Notes: generated by a model not told the origin, from the letters alone. A stretch of 64,000 bases of DNA from Ectobius pallidus (GCA_964059195.1 CAXKWD010000003.1:22736606-22800605), one strand, 5' to 3'. Shown: positions 24,160 through 37,632, counted from the first letter of the stretch. A program made the numbers and translations.

Positions 24160-24875
24160 TACATGAGCCCGCCATTCAACCCAATTCTGTGCTAACTCCA
24201 TCCTACCATCCTCTCAAATCCTACTTCCCTTAAATCTATCCTGATATTGTCCTTCCACCTACATCTAGGCCTACCAAGTGGTCTTTTCCCTTCTGGTCTC
24301 CCAGTCAATATTTTTTTAGATTTGCCGTTCTTCCCCCATGCGCCCAATATGTCCAGTTCATTTCATCCTCCGTGATTTAATTACCCTTATTATATTCGGT
24401 AAGGGGTCGACCCTAGGGTCGACTCAGCCTCTAACAGAAATGAGTACCAGGAGCAATCCTGGGGGTAAATGCAGCCGGTGCGTAAGGCTGACAACCTTAC
24501 CTCCTTCATGGTCCGAATGTCCAAAATCTGGGAGCCTCAACCTCCTGCTACCCTCTGGGCCTCCATGGCCTGTATAGGGATCACTTTTATTATATTCGGT
24601 GAAGGATACAACTTATGAAGTTCATCATTATGCAGTTTTCTCCAGTCCCCGTTTTCGTCTCTCTTAGGTCCGAATATTTTCCTAAGCACCCTGTTCTCGA
24701 ACACTCTCAGATTGTGTTCTTCCCGAAGAGTAAAGGACCATATCTCACATCCATGTAATACAACCAACAGGATAATGGTCTTAGGCCTATACATTTTTAT
24801 TTTAAAATTTTTGGACAGGATACGAGAAGATAAGAGTTTCTTTACTGCATAAATAAAATTATGTAATCCAGACAA
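24160..24875 (-). pseudogene. LINE ORF2 C-terminal relic, split by a SINE
   Basis: Minus-strand segments 24601-24875 and 24160-24400 encode the post-RT region of an RTE-like LINE. Recognisable parts are LLVVLHGCEIWSFTLREEHN, then VLRKIFGPKRDENGDWRKLH, then past the SINE a degraded RRMKWTGHIGRMGEER and MELAQNWVEWR. The second part has several stops and frameshifts. It is the same region as at 4025-4345 and extends further upstream, into the conserved L..GCE.W.L..E...L..FE..VLR motif. Dead copy. Confidence 0.85.
24401..24586 (+). mobile_element. SINE family A, 5'-truncated, inserted in a LINE
   Basis: Perfect 14-bp duplication TTATTATATTCGGT at 24387-24400 and 24587-24600. Contains only the body of family A (GTCGACTCAGCCTC onward) and ends TGTATAGGGATCACTT. 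Truncation plus a long duplication is typical of LINE-driven retroposition. Confidence 0.9.
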
Positions 24876-25473
24876 GAAGTCTTAGGACCACTCAGGGGCG
24901 CTCCTTTTGTTTTCCCAGCTGCACTGGAAGACTTTGAGGGAAGCCAGCTCCCTTTCTAATCACGTTTCATTCCAATCACAGAGTACAACGCAAGGAAAGG
25001 TCCCTTGTCAGAAATAACAGGCTTACTTGCAAATTGAAGTTCACTTCGGTTGCCTCTCTGATATGTAATAGCCTTTAAATTACAGAGCACACAGACACAA
25101 GACATCGTGTTGTAGAAAGTATTGCAATGTCGCCCGATTCCCTAATAACCGGACGCCCACAGAGTGCCATTGTTCCATACTTAAAAACACTTCCTGACCC
25201 ACTTCGCGTGCTCATGTCGAATTTTGGCAAAGTCTTACAGCGTAACGATTCTTGTACTAGAGACCTAGAGAGGAATAACTCCGAATATGAATTTAACCTA
25301 CTCAGTTTCTCATACATTATTTAAACCCGTACAGGACAGGAAGTCAAGGCACAGGAAAGAATGAAATTGGAAAATTCAAATATCAAATACGATACATTCC
25401 AAGTCTGCAATAATAGTTACATAAAAAAAAAAATCGGGTGCGTGGAACGCCACGCGACAGAAGTAAAACTTAG
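24876..25473. other. No feature recognised
   Basis: Overlapping 65-80 codon frames on both strands at 25075-25324; neither is recognisable. Confidence 0.45.
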
Positions 25474-25770
25474 ATTTTTTATTTTTGGATTTTTTCAATT
25501 TTGGATTATTGGATTTTTTAAATTTTGGATCTTTTATTTTTTAATATTAGAATTTTGGATTTATAATTTTGGATTTTTTAAATTTTGGATCTTTGAATTT
25601 TTATTTTTTGGATTTTTTAATGTTGTATTTTTAAATTTTGGATTTTCGGTTTTTAATAATGGATTTTTTGTTTTTAAAATTTCGGATCTTTGGATTTTTT
25701 AATTTTGGAATTTTGGATTTTAAAATTTTGGATCGATGAAATTTTTATTTTTCGATTTTTTACTTTTGGA
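25474..25770 (+). repeat. T/G-rich degenerate tandem tract
   Basis: About 300 bp built from variants of TTTTGGATTTTTTAAATTTT with almost no C on the plus strand. The translated F/W-rich frame is a by-product. Confidence 0.85.
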
Positions 25771-26997
25771 TTTTCGTTCCGTCACAGCTCCACTAATTTC
25801 GTAACGCGAAAGCGTAACGCAAGTTTGGGTTAGCTCTCGATTTACTCCTACCGCGGCTAAAGAAGTTTCACTTAAAAAATTACAGGTTTTGTGTATGTAC
25901 AGTAGGCCTAATACAGTAATACAATAAGATGTTATTGCGCTAAGTCGTACAATGTACTGCACAATTTTAGCATGGTAATTTGTTGGACCGTTTTGATAAC
26001 ACGCTACATAACATATTACAGTATTTTACACATAACACGGATGATTTTAATTCGTAAAGCGTTTTTAAATGCACTATATATTGTAGGCCTATTATAATGA
26101 TAACAATTTAAAGTCCCGTATAGTCTACTGATTGCTTGGCAAAAAGCAGTGGTCTTTAATTATCAGCGCCCTGGACATCAGTTGGTTAAGAACATGATAA
26201 AAATGAAGATGTGCTTATATTTTGACTACATAATCTCTTGTTTGAAAAACGTGAGATTTATTAAAAATACGCAAAGTAGGTACTGGAAATATCATAGGCT
26301 ATAATTATACAGAAATTGATAAACATTTTTAAAATACTTAAAGTTCAATACAAAATGTAGCCTAATTCTTCAAAAAATTAAAAATTAGGCTTATCTTCTT
26401 TGTGTTCCAGTCAATAACCTGAGAAAAATACAGTGTGCAATTGTATTATTATAATATATTTTAGAATTTAAAAAAAATACTATGAAAAATGAGTTCATTT
26501 TACCTGCCTGTTAAGAATTTATTATGTAAATAAATAAAAAACAAAAAAAACAAACAAACAAACAAAACAATTGAGTAGAATGTTCATGTTGTGGAACATT
26601 TTAAGTGACGAAAAATCTAGAAAACAAATATGCGAGAAAACTAAATTAAAATTAACAACAGAGCTTTAGACGTCAGTTCGTAGCCTACTTTAGATGAATA
26701 ATGGAATTCTAAAGACTAGTAGTTGTTTTTAGAATTGCATAATAAAATACATTATGTAATGAACATGGATGGCCGAGGATCGATGCATCTGGCAGGAGTG
26801 GAGAACAAGTGAAATTCGCTCTAGGCCAGGTACCTGCAATCCTATCCCACTGTTAAGAAGCTACACGCTTTTTATTACATCCCTTTCCCCTTCTTTTAGT
26901 CTGCTTAAGGGCTAGTCAGGGATGCACAAACCCATACATTTCGCCGACCGGGAACATAAGTTTTCATTAATGTAATACTGATAGGACACTAGCCTAC
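25771..26997. other. No feature recognised
   Basis: AT-rich, with (AAAC)n-like runs near 26540. Confidence 0.5.
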
Positions 26998-27454
26998 TAG
27001 GGTTGAGCATCGATGGCCGATGTTTTCATGTCGATGATCGATGTTTTCTACATAGATGAAAAAATGAAAAAAAAAACCGATGTTTTAGCTATATCGATGT
27101 TTCTTCCCGAATCGATGTTTTTAAATATGCACATTACTAAAATAAGGTTTTTAGGCCTTCCTTGGTTCTAAGATATCATTTTATTTCCAACAGCCTAATT
27201 TCCCAAAACATCGATAGTTTTAATGGAAATATTTCAGTTCATTTATGTACTTTGCCTAATTTTCTGAAACCATATATACCGATGTTTTCCGTCAAATACA
27301 TCGATGTTTTCAGGTAGACATCGATGATTTAACTATTGATGCCATGGTTGCCAGATCAGGAACTTAGAACAGTCGTACCAATATCCGAAAATAGTCGTAT
27401 GCTAGTTAAAACTGTCGTATACTTTGTGATTTTTCAGTGTAATGAACGTATTGC

Positions 27455-27499
<45 letters not shown>

Positions 27500-28181
27500 T
27501 GTAATAATAATAATAATAATTGTAATAATAATAATAATAATAATAAAATAATAATTAAAATAATAATAATAAATATTAATCGACATAGATGGAAAGAAGC
27601 CAAGGGTGCATACAGTTTACATACCTTACATATGTCATGCAATTGTTAATAAATCAACAAATTTGTAAACGATTAGGCGTGTTTCATGATTTTCTGATGT
27701 GCTAAATTTGATAAAAATGCAATCAAATTAAATAAACCGTAGTTGCCACAGTGTTGTAATTATTCTAAAAGGTACAGGACTGCTTTCCAATCACTTTGAT
27801 TTTAACAATATGCTTAAAACACAAACCACGAGAAAAGAAAAAGTTGGATATATCAAAATTAAAAATTAAAAAGTAGATTGATTAAAAAAATATAAAACGC
27901 TATGTTAAAAATAGTCGTACAAATAGGCGTGCGACGCATGGTTGGGTTGTACGTCATACAAATCTATGAAATAGTCGTATGTGTGCGACTATAGTGGTAC
28001 GTATGACAACCCTGTACAGCAGCCTAATTTCCCAAAACATCGATGGTTTTCATAGAAATATTTCAGTTTATTTATGTATTTTGTCTAATTTTCTGAAACC
28101 ACGACTTAAAAAAATATAATATATATACCGATGTTTTCCGTCAAAATACATCGATGATTTACTATCGATGCTCTTCCCCTG
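26998..28181. mobile_element. Putative composite DNA element rich in ATCGATG
   Basis: Ends resemble each other inverted (AGGGTTGAGCATCGATGG at 26999; AGGGGAAGAGCATCGATAG on the other strand at 28181). An approximately 150-bp block with CCTAATTTCCCAAAACATCG occurs at 27190-27336 and 28020-28170. Between the blocks is an AGTCGTA-rich stretch bounded by GGTTGCCA / GGTTGTCA. No matching target duplication found. Confidence 0.4.
27459..27573. repeat. (AAT)n microsatellite
   Basis: AATAAT run with a few TGT interruptions, inside the 27-28 kb composite repeat. Confidence 0.95.
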
Positions 28182-28501
28182 ACACAAATCACATAATCAA
28201 ATATTCCTTAGACCTTTCAGAGCTGAATTTATACACTGCTAATAAGACAATCATGAGGTGAAAACATCAGGGTGCTACAAGTTTGAAGATGACAAGGAAA
28301 ATTTCAATGGAATAATTGGTTTCCATAAATGGCAATCGTAATATAAATATAAAAATCCTCACATTCTAACATAATACATTACTCTATTAATCCTATATTT
28401 CTGCTGCTACATATCGTTTAAGGCGGCGCATTTGTACGTCGGTACCAGTGAAAAGGTTAAAGGAATAAATTACTGTCGACAAATAAAATCTCTATTTATG
28501 T

Positions 28502-28890
28502 AAGAGGCTTTGTCCTGACTGACAGAGAATCAACGTAGAGCCTAAACTATAATAGGTAGAGACTTGGAATTTTGACAGTACCTTCGTTTCATAATTAAGT
28601 GCTCACTAAGAAACGATTTTGTAAAATTTTGATTTTAAATGTAAAAAATAAAATATTTTTGAGAATACTTAATCCCTTTTTACACAGAATTATCAAATCC
28701 AAATCACAGTTCACATGACAACAGTGTATTGTTGGCAATGGTAGGTTTAGAAATAAATTATACGGGACTTTAAAAAATTAGAGAAGCTATCGATATAATT
28801 TCTTGCTGTAAATAAACATTGAAGATGAATAATGCACTATGTGAAGCAGTCACATAACTTTCTCTACCCTGGACATAGAGAATACCGTAT
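28502..28890 (-). repeat. Dispersed repeat Rep-2, copy 2
   Basis: Inverted, diverged copy of 915-1353, with several small indels. Nothing in it identifies the superfamily. Confidence 0.75.
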
Positions 28891-30436
28891 GCATATTATT
28901 ATATCGCAGGTTTTTGGGAAGTGAAGTATGAAAGTGATATTGAATTACTTTTTAATTTCATCCTCGAGACGGTTGAATGGTAACATGAGAGTCAGAAATA
29001 AAATATTCCGCAAAAACAATACAATTTTATGTTACCGGAATTTCTGTTTCTTCTTATTTGAACCCCTACCAGGCTTGGTGTGTAGAAGCGATGGGATGCA
29101 AACTTCTACATCCTCTATGAGCCATATAAAGCTAGGCCTATATCAAGCGTTTTCTGAGAGGAATAGTTTGAGTCTGATAACTCGTTCTTTTTCATTTGTA
29201 ATTGTTAATAGGCTACCTATATAAGGACCTAGAAAATCCAAATCCGAAATAGAAAACATTTCGAAAGTCACACAAAAAAAAAAGCCTGGTCATGCAGCAC
29301 GAATATTTTTGCCAGAATTAGTATTGGTGAGAATATTGATGCGTTTTGAAGTATATTGATGCGCGTCAATATAGAGCATCAATATTGAAAAAAATAAGTT
29401 AGTCTATGACAATATTATTGACCGTTTAGGGGGCCCATTAGACACACAAGAGGTTTAAACAGATCTTCAAGAGGAATTATTTATTGATTGATCTAGACCA
29501 GCGTTTCTCAACCTCTTAGAACCCGAGGACCTCTAAAATGTCTCAAACATTTTACGGACCCCTAATTTTACATCCCATTTTTAAAAGAAGGTCTATTTTC
29601 TTAATATTTGGGGTATTAATTATAGGTCATTACAACGAAATATGTGAAGAAATTTTACTTCTTTACTTTCCACTTGCTTTATGATATTTTTTAATTATGT
29701 CTGCGGACCATAGGTTGGGAAACGCTGATCTAGACATATAATAATATCTGGAATTATTGAAGCAGAAAGAGTTTAATCCCATCTGAACATTTATACCCCT
29801 GCCCCAGCTTCTGAAGCTACCATCACGGGAACTGTGTCATTTTACACTCCATTTATTCAAGACTGAGAGAAGTTTTTGTTCGGTCGGAAGGAGATTTTTT
29901 TACAGATTGGCATAAAGAGTGGTAAAGACAGGTCATTCATCATCTCATTGCAAAGGCTTGTGGTTATTCGACAGGTTATCGGAGTAGAGTTTGATTGAGT
30001 TTCAGGTTGGAAACAGCCTTCAGCCAAACTGAGATTGACTTGGTTATATCCGCTCTATGCTTTTCTTATTGCTTTGCATTACGGGGACCACCCACCGGCT
30101 ATGTGTTTTTCGTGCGTTTGTAATGAGGGAAAGCAAAGGATAAAAACCATTAAACTATCTCTCATTAACACTAGCCGAGGTAGAGATATGGATGGCGAAA
30201 GGCAGATGCTTACTATCTTTCAAGCTTTATAAAAGCAATAAAACCTCATTAATTCGAGCTACAATACCCCACCCAGTAGAAAACATAGCCTACCCGTTGC
30301 TATCCGAGAGAAAATATTCTCATTTCGTTCATGTGTAAGTTAGTGCAACTATTTGACTTTGCAACTGTTCATTACTCTAGAGTGAAAAAAGAAATAATAA
30401 AGTAACCGAAAATGTTAGTCACTTTGTTGTTATAAT
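28891..30436. other. Unassigned apart from hAT-5
   Basis: A 98-codon plus frame (28928-29224) shows no domain. 29320-29400 has repeated ATATTGATGCG words. Confidence 0.45.
29499..29727. mobile_element. hAT MITE (hAT-5), 229 bp
   Basis: Termini CAGCGTTTCTCAACCT / CAGCGTTTCCCAACCT with a perfect 8-bp duplication ATCTAGAC (29491-29498, 29728-29735). Its right half matches 63362-63500 inverted. Confidence 0.93.
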
Positions 30437-30853
30437 CTATGAGATTGTGTGGTGGACGGGAAAATGTCTGTCCGTCTGTCTGTACGCCCGATAACTCAAA
30501 TACGCTTTATAGGATTTTCATGAAACTTGATATACGCATTTATAACATCCATGGGAAGAAGCCTGTTGATACTGGACCAAATCCAGTGACCGGTACCGGA
30601 GTAATGCCCAATTTAGTGTCTATATTATGATAATGTACTAGAAAGAATTTATCACTTATGGCAACATATTGTTTTACAGTGTTTATATACGGCTTTGGAA
30701 GTTGCAATACATTTAGCTTTGACAAATAACACAATTCCTTCACATAGGCTTATCAAACTATACCGTTAAACTGGGCGAGGTAGCCGAAATTGTAGCCTCT
30801 TGGACTCGCATTCCGGAAGTCTCTGGTTCAAATCTCGTTGTCGGCTAATTTGA
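30437..30853 (+). repeat. Composite repeat Rep-3 + SINE C, copy 2
   Basis: Same order as 23434-23905; the tRNA-like part is 30775-30845 (GGGCGAGGTAGCCGAAATTG ... GGTTCAAATCTCG). Short open frames in it are not conserved between copies. Confidence 0.8.
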
Positions 30854-33720
30854 CAGTTTTTTTTTAATTTTAATTTTAATTTTTTATTTTATTTTTTTAT
30901 TTTAGTATGCGATTGTCAAGATATTACATTTCTGTATAGTTCTGCTGATGATTGATGACGTTAATTTGATCTTTTAAAAAAGTAGACCTTTGTTTTCCCG
31001 CAAGTCCTGCTTAATGGATGAATCAATCAATTAATCTGACTCGGAAATCGATTAAAAAAAAACTTAATTTTCAGCATAACTTATCATAATTGCAAGGAGG
31101 CCAATAACTGATTAAACAAAACCATTCTGGCACTTTGTTACATCAGTTTACCTGATTTTATTATTATTATTATTATTTCAATCATTACTACTACTTATTA
31201 GTGCTATGCTAATTCACTTACGGCAATAAGCACACTTATCAAGAGTATTCAGACATTGCATCTAACGGCTTCAATTCAAAAAATATAAAAGCCCTTGACA
31301 ATAAATCTCCGAGAAAGAAATATGACAAAAGAAGCATGTAACACACTTTATTTTAATAAAACAATAAAGCAAACCTAAACATCTGCTAAGACAACGTTAC
31401 GACTTCTTTATCTTCTGACAATCTTCGAACATGTCCCTTCTTATACTTTAACAAATGTGAGAACATTGCAACGTACAAGGTGATGTTATACAATAAACTG
31501 TGAGTTAAGTAGTTCAAGCCAGATTTCTAGTTCCATACAATTCAACAAGAAATACAGGCCTTTACTTAGTTCGTACGATTCATCCTCATATATTTCATAC
31601 AATACTCTGTAAATTAGTGGCGAAGAAGAGAACTCTGAAAACCGGTTTGACATGAGCATAATGCAATTTTAAAATGAGGGAAGATGATTTCCTTTTTAGG
31701 CTGTTTTTTCTTATTACAAAAAAAAAATGACGCCTTATGAAGCCGTCACGGCCGCGTGTTTAGGTAATTTCAAGCAAATTTGTTACAGAGTGCAAGAGAT
31801 TAGGATATCCTCAAGTCTACAGCCATCTGCTGTTTGGAAACAAGACACTTTGCTAATTAAACTTCTGAGGCGGCATGGGAAGATAATGTATAGAATCGGC
31901 TTCTAAATTCTCTCATATCCATATCTTGACAAACGCGATGATCATGAAAATATTTTAATTCAAGATTTGAACGCACAAACGCGTTCTGAAGTTGCTAATG
32001 TATTTACAAAATTGGAGACGGAATGCTATCTGGTTAAACCTCTAGCGGCTAGCCTATTGGTTCCACTTAATGTAATCGCGGATAATCTTATCACTTGGGT
32101 AATGTTTTACTATTATGAAGTACCGTACGGATTATTACTGATTCTTTGAAAAATTGCTGCTTATTGTGATCAAAGATTCTGTTTATGATCCACTCCAGGA
32201 ATTTGGGGTGGTAGGCAGAAGGGTTCAATAATAACACACACAAACAAACAAAGAAACAAAAAAACTGGGGTTTCAGGGATGGCTTATGTGAAAAACAAAT
32301 ACATTCGAATACGCGGAAATTATTAGATGTTTCTGGTTTCTTCTAGTGTTTTTATCTACATTTCAAGTTGGTTTGAATCTCCGTATTATCTGTGTTCCAC
32401 ACTAACCCCAGGTGAGCCAATCTGTAGCCTATGAACAACGCCTAGGCCTAGGTAAGCAGTGAAATGGGGATGGAGTATGGAAACATTTCATTTGAGTGAC
32501 TGGACGGATACGTTACAAGGGATGTTTACACCAGCTTCTGACTCGTATTGGCTTGATGTCAAAATCCAGCATTCAAACACAGGTCAAATTCAGCTTCAGG
32601 ACATATTAAGTGAATGAAATTGCTTTGTAGGCCTAAATAGTGTCTTCAGTATTACATTTGAAGAGAACAAAGTATATGGACAACAAACCGTACGTTATTT
32701 CCATTATCGAGCAAGGTTAAGACTAATTCTGAAATGAGTGTGTTCTCTCAACGAATCTAGGGGCTCCTAGCCGTATCCGCCATCGTAGAAAAAAGGGGAG
32801 CAGGGGTGGAGAATGGGCATGGCGAAACTAGTTTAGAATACCCTTACGACCTCAGATTCGAGTTCCCTAGCCCGCATAGTGAGTTTCGTCTAAATCATTC
32901 AATGCTCTTTTTTTCCCGGTTCCTATGGCAATTAATCTCACAATTGAATGCTGTCATGTATCTATTGATGAATGATTAAGAATCAGGGTTTTATCGATCA
33001 CTAAAAAGGCATAAAGTCAATTTAAGAAAATTTTATCCCTATTTCGCTTAATTATTGAGTTATGAGCACCAAATTGTAATGACTTTAATGCTTTGTAGCA
33101 TACATATTTTACGTCATAGAGTAAAAATCTCTTAATAGAAGTTGCTTGTCTATGTTTCCTCTATACAAAGGTAAAATATTTCGGTGTTATTCATTAACAC
33201 ACTATATAGTAGATCATCTTCCTTCGCCTGAAATCATACACACTGATTGATAGCTGATGGTGGCTAAGAACGAGAAATGAATTACGACAGTAAGAAAATT
33301 GCATAATTCGAAATCTTAATACTCTGAACAGTAGGTACTAATTCGATTGAAAGGTAAACATATCAATAGACTGGATAATGAGTATGGATTGAAAGATACA
33401 AATTGCCTTGAGCTTCTTGTTGGTCATCAATGCATATACGGGTTGCAGATATTTCCGCATTGGATCGTTATGAGAAAGCATTGGCTTCGTCCTTGCACCT
33501 TCACGGCTGTAAACAAATCTACACATGGGTCGCGTGCGAATCGTTTCGCTTTCTCCAGTTCTTCCGCCATCACATTTTACCTGAAGGGCATCCACTGTAC
33601 TTTCTATAAGCCTTCCACTTTACTTCAACAACTAAAACTATCTTCTTTTCACATATGTTCAGAAGTTAAATTGGTGGTAGCCTATATCAAAGAAAATGAT
33701 AATAATCTGTCTGTATAGAC
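30854..33720. other. Long stretch without recognisable features
   Basis: T-rich run at 30855-30905 (possible retroposon tail of the adjacent SINE C) and a short (TTA)n at 31158. Frames at 33338-33718 on both strands look like chance. Confidence 0.5.
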
Positions 33721-34013
33721 CAGTGATTCCCAAAGTAGGGTCCGCGATGGTGTTTCAGGGGGTCCGCAGGCGGTTTAAGAAGAAATAGGATATCTCGTAA
33801 TTTTCTCAAATTACATATCTTCTAAAGCAGCTTCACTGTTCACATTTAGGAGTAAACTCTGTTTGTTACCATTGATATTGTTATTTTGTCTATTGAATTT
33901 AATACATTTGAATCAAAGTATTTATTTAGTTTTTTTTTCAAAACCCAGAGGGGGTCCGCGAAATTTTAATTTTTTTTAAGGGGTCCGCGGACTGAAAAGT
34001 TTGGGAACCACTA
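33721..34013. mobile_element. hAT MITE (hAT-6), 293 bp
   Basis: Termini CAGTGATTCCCAAAGTAGGG and TAGTGGTTCCCAAACTTT, both followed by GGGGTCCGCG blocks, the end type of Charlie-like hAT elements. The flanking 8-mers do not match, so the ends may have decayed. Confidence 0.7.
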
Positions 34014-34967
34014 TCATATCTTAAGGAGGAACGTAGGTCAAGGATGATAAAAAATCACATTCATTTAAAAATTGCATCATTTGATTCTGTTATGTTTCAA
34101 GAATATCCTCTCAAGATTTTAGGGCCTAATTTCGTCTATGAACGCCTATTAAAAAAATAAAATACCCATTCCATGTGCTCTTCCGTGCCCCTTTGAATAT
34201 ACAGCAAAAAGAAAAATAAATTGGAACAGAATTTTGTAATGGCCATTTTTTAATTTTTAGCATTAATAAGAGGACTGATTTTTAACACAAATTTTGGTAA
34301 CGAAAATTAGATTTCTTAAAAGAAAATAATGGAAAGGAATTTTTAAAAATGTCTCCATGGAAAGTTATATTGATCACTTAAAAGTAAGCAGGTCAAATTT
34401 CATAGTGATCCATTAAGTAGTTTCCATAGAAAAGGTACATAAGTGTGGCGGTTCAATAAAAAAAAAAATACTAATGGCGCAATTTCTTTAAATCAACGGT
34501 GTAGGCTATTATTACCATAGCATACCAAATACGAGTAAACAATTTCATAACTGTGGCAGCAATACTTTAGCAAATACGAGCGATTTTCTAAAACTCTGCA
34601 TTCTGATCTACGTCCTCTCTGTCACACTAGTGAAATTGGCGAAAATTGTAATGAAAATTCTTATATGAGTCCGTATGCTTGCTGAGCTGGACAAGAAAAT
34701 AAAATACTTTGCGAAATATTTTCGAAGGTCTCGCATACAGTTACTAGACGAAGGTTGTCCCAGTAGTAACTTATTAATTTACTTACTTCGTTAGAAACAA
34801 AATAAGAGTGTTTTATGTTCTAAATTTAAATCTAACACACTGTAATTCATTAAAATGCTCTCTAAAATCAACTCGTTCCTCCCCCCCAAAAAAAAAACGA
34901 ATTATAAGTTATAATGGATAATTTATTGGTAATGTTTTTAAATTCTGTGTCTTTTTTACTATTTTTA
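34014..34967. other. No feature recognised
   Basis: AT-rich, homopolymer runs only. Confidence 0.5.
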
Positions 34968-35033
34968 GGGTCTAAATTAATATTTTATTTTGCATTTTTC
35001 CACTATTTTATGGACATCAAATGCCTTACCCTA
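34968..35033. mobile_element. hAT-10 end fragment
   Basis: GACATCAAATGCCTTACCCTA is close to the right end of the 58084-58774 element. Only one terminus is present, 25 bp from hAT-4 copy 2. Confidence 0.5.
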
Positions 35034-35057
35034 GTAATGAGACGACTGTGTAATAAT

Positions 35058-35755
35058 TAGACCTGGGATTTTAAGGCAAATGCCTATTTTGTTCCTTATG
35101 AAATAATATGGAAATGTTTAAATATATTGACTTTCATGATAAATTATTTATATTTATAGAGTTTTATAGTGTCCTAAAATGCCTATTTGGACATTTGGAG
35201 CCTATTTTTACTATTTTAGTGCTCAAAATGCCTATTCTGTACATTTAAAATAAAATTCAACTTCTGTAACTTTTACAATCATTTAATGGACATACATGAA
35301 TGAAGAGCAGAACAGCAGAGGGTGGATTTTTCGCAGAAACTTGATTTTCCTAAACAACTGTCACGAAAGGAATGCTGACTGACGGGGAAGGATTAGCTCA
35401 AAACAACAAGCTGGAGGTATATAGTAAGAAGGGACATACCCGGTACTGTGTAAATTTTTCATATGAACCAAAACTGTTTTTTATAAATGCCTTTTTAATT
35501 TTGTCTTAATTTTGCAATTATTTCTGTTAAGAATAGGTGTACGACGCTTCTTACAATAAAAAAGGAGATCACGTTACAGTTTAAGGGCATATTGTAGTAT
35601 TTTAAAGTCTATTTTCTGTCTATTTACACTTTTTAAAGCATATTTTAAGTGCCTATTTTCTCTTTTAAACCATATTTTAAGTGCACATTTTCTCTTTTAA
35701 AAGCCTATTTACTTGTTTTAAAAGCCTATATTAGGTGCCTAAAATCCCAGGTCTA
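35058..35755. mobile_element. hAT MITE (hAT-4), copy 2, 698 bp
   Basis: Same termini and TGCCTATTTT motifs as 18399-19044. Perfect 8-bp duplication GTAATAAT (35050-35057, 35756-35763). Confidence 0.93.
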
Positions 35756-35763
35756 GTAATAAT

Positions 35764-36709
35764 ACATGATTCGTATTAAGACAACCTCCATAAATCCTTA
35801 TTCACGATTAACCATAACATTTGATATGTTAAAGATTGTATTTTGTGTCATCTAAAATAAGATGTGGGACGATGGAACTCATAAAAAAAATAAACAACAC
35901 TTCACTAAGTAATAGGATGTAAATGATGTGCTAAAACTTCCTCCATTCCGGAAAATAACACAATTTATATTCAGAGACCATAAACGATTCCTAATATTGA
36001 ATTATGCAGGTATTTAATTTGAGGCACGCTTGTATTTAAGGTCAAGTAATTGGAATAACCAACCAGTTCATGTTAATCAAGGACCGCTATCGAAACTTCA
36101 CAAAACGCCTCTTTCTACGAGTTTGTAAGAGTGTTGTTACACTTGTAAGACAAGTTTTATGTGTTATCTGCATTAATTAACTCGTGGGCGAAACTAGAGA
36201 TTCGAAATCTGATACTAATTCCCAGATTTAAAAAATAATCCTTGTGCTTCCATGGAAGAAAATCTCAAACTACGTCTTATGGCTTATGAACGGATGTGTA
36301 GCTTATGGTTTGGTAAGCATTAGGTAGTATAATGCATTCAAGAATATTGTATATAAGCCTACATTTACGAAGTTCCACTATATAATTAAATATTTTATAT
36401 AAATAGGACTACTTACACTCATCAACAATAGCAACCACATCAATAGTTAACATGGCTTATTCTGGTATAACTACTACAAGTCTGAAAGGAAGGTAAGGAC
36501 AAGTACCAACCATCGCATGGGTGGCGAACATAACCAGAGCTGCGAAGAGAGTTTTTTATGGCACTGTATGTAATATCATGAACGAAAACACCAAAGATGA
36601 AAACGGTATTTTTTGAACTACTGTAGTTCCAGAATCCTTCTGCAAAGACGTCTAATTAGTCTAATAGCCTTTATAACAGAAACCAATGTCAACTAGTGTT
36701 TTTTTTTTT
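35764..36709. other. No feature recognised
   Basis: Single-copy-looking within the window; ends at a T-run beside SINE C. Confidence 0.5.
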
Positions 36710-37035
36710 TTAATTCAGCTATGTTTATACTCCTTTTAGCTACGAGGCCATATCAGGAGTTGCGATCTGTGTCTATATGATAGGGTAGGCCATGGAACTA
36801 TTGATTGCCAATTATTTCTATTATTGGTGTATTTTATGAAATAAATTTCAAATTATATTAACTTAACTGGATATGATACAGAATGAAATGGTGAGAATGA
36901 TTCATGGTACGTAAGTATCCAATTCAGCATTTGCCTTTATGACTGGGGAAACCATAAAAAAAACCTATGTTAATTTGGCCGGCCACAGGATTTGAACCTG
37001 GGACCTCCAGAATGCGAGTCAAAGACGTTACCATG
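36710..37035 (-). mobile_element. tRNA-derived SINE (family C), copy
   Basis: Minus strand: tRNA-like head near 37035 (GACTCGCATTCTGGAGGTCC, CAGGTTCAAATCCTG) then a 250-bp body. It is paralogous along its length to 39405-39733. Shared body marks: GGCCATGGAACTATTGATTG and CTATTATTGGTGTA. Confidence 0.8.
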
Positions 37036-37632
37036 GTATTTTTCAAACAAAAACCGAAAGAAAATTAAGAAATAATAATAAAATTATATTAGCACTCACA
37101 ACCTTGACCATTGCAAAACACTTTTTATAGTAGGTTTACAGAGTGGTCCAGCCATTAGGGACATAACACACAACAAAAACTAAACTAAAGAATGTGATGT
37201 ATAATAATGATGGTTAAAGCATGGCATGGGTCAGACAAGCAATTTGCGAATAGTTCTTTAAGATGCTCATGCATTCTTGCTATCAGAGAAATAGGAAGTG
37301 TTTGCTAATCCCAAAGTACTTGATGCTACACTTTCAGAATAACTGCATTCCGCTATCCTCACTCTATTTGGTACTCAAGTGCTTGTAACTGGAAAGAGAA
37401 AAGCTTTACAAACACTGAGCAATGTGTAATGTACGAGTTATTTTTTTTCTTCTTGTTCTTCGCTCTCTACTTCTATTTACACGTAATGAGATTTTGTGAG
37501 CTCTCCTTTTCTCAGGGGTGTCATTCACAAACTCCGCTTGTTTTATTTACAAGACTTTTTCCCTGAAATAGACTGACCAGATTGTTTCTGGGATACAGAG
37601 TAGAATTTAACATACAGTACATCAATGTGCAC

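Noticed and set aside
33338..33718. Overlapping 85- and 123-codon frames on both strands
   Set aside because: No domain, no homologue in the window, and opposite-strand overlap suggests chance.
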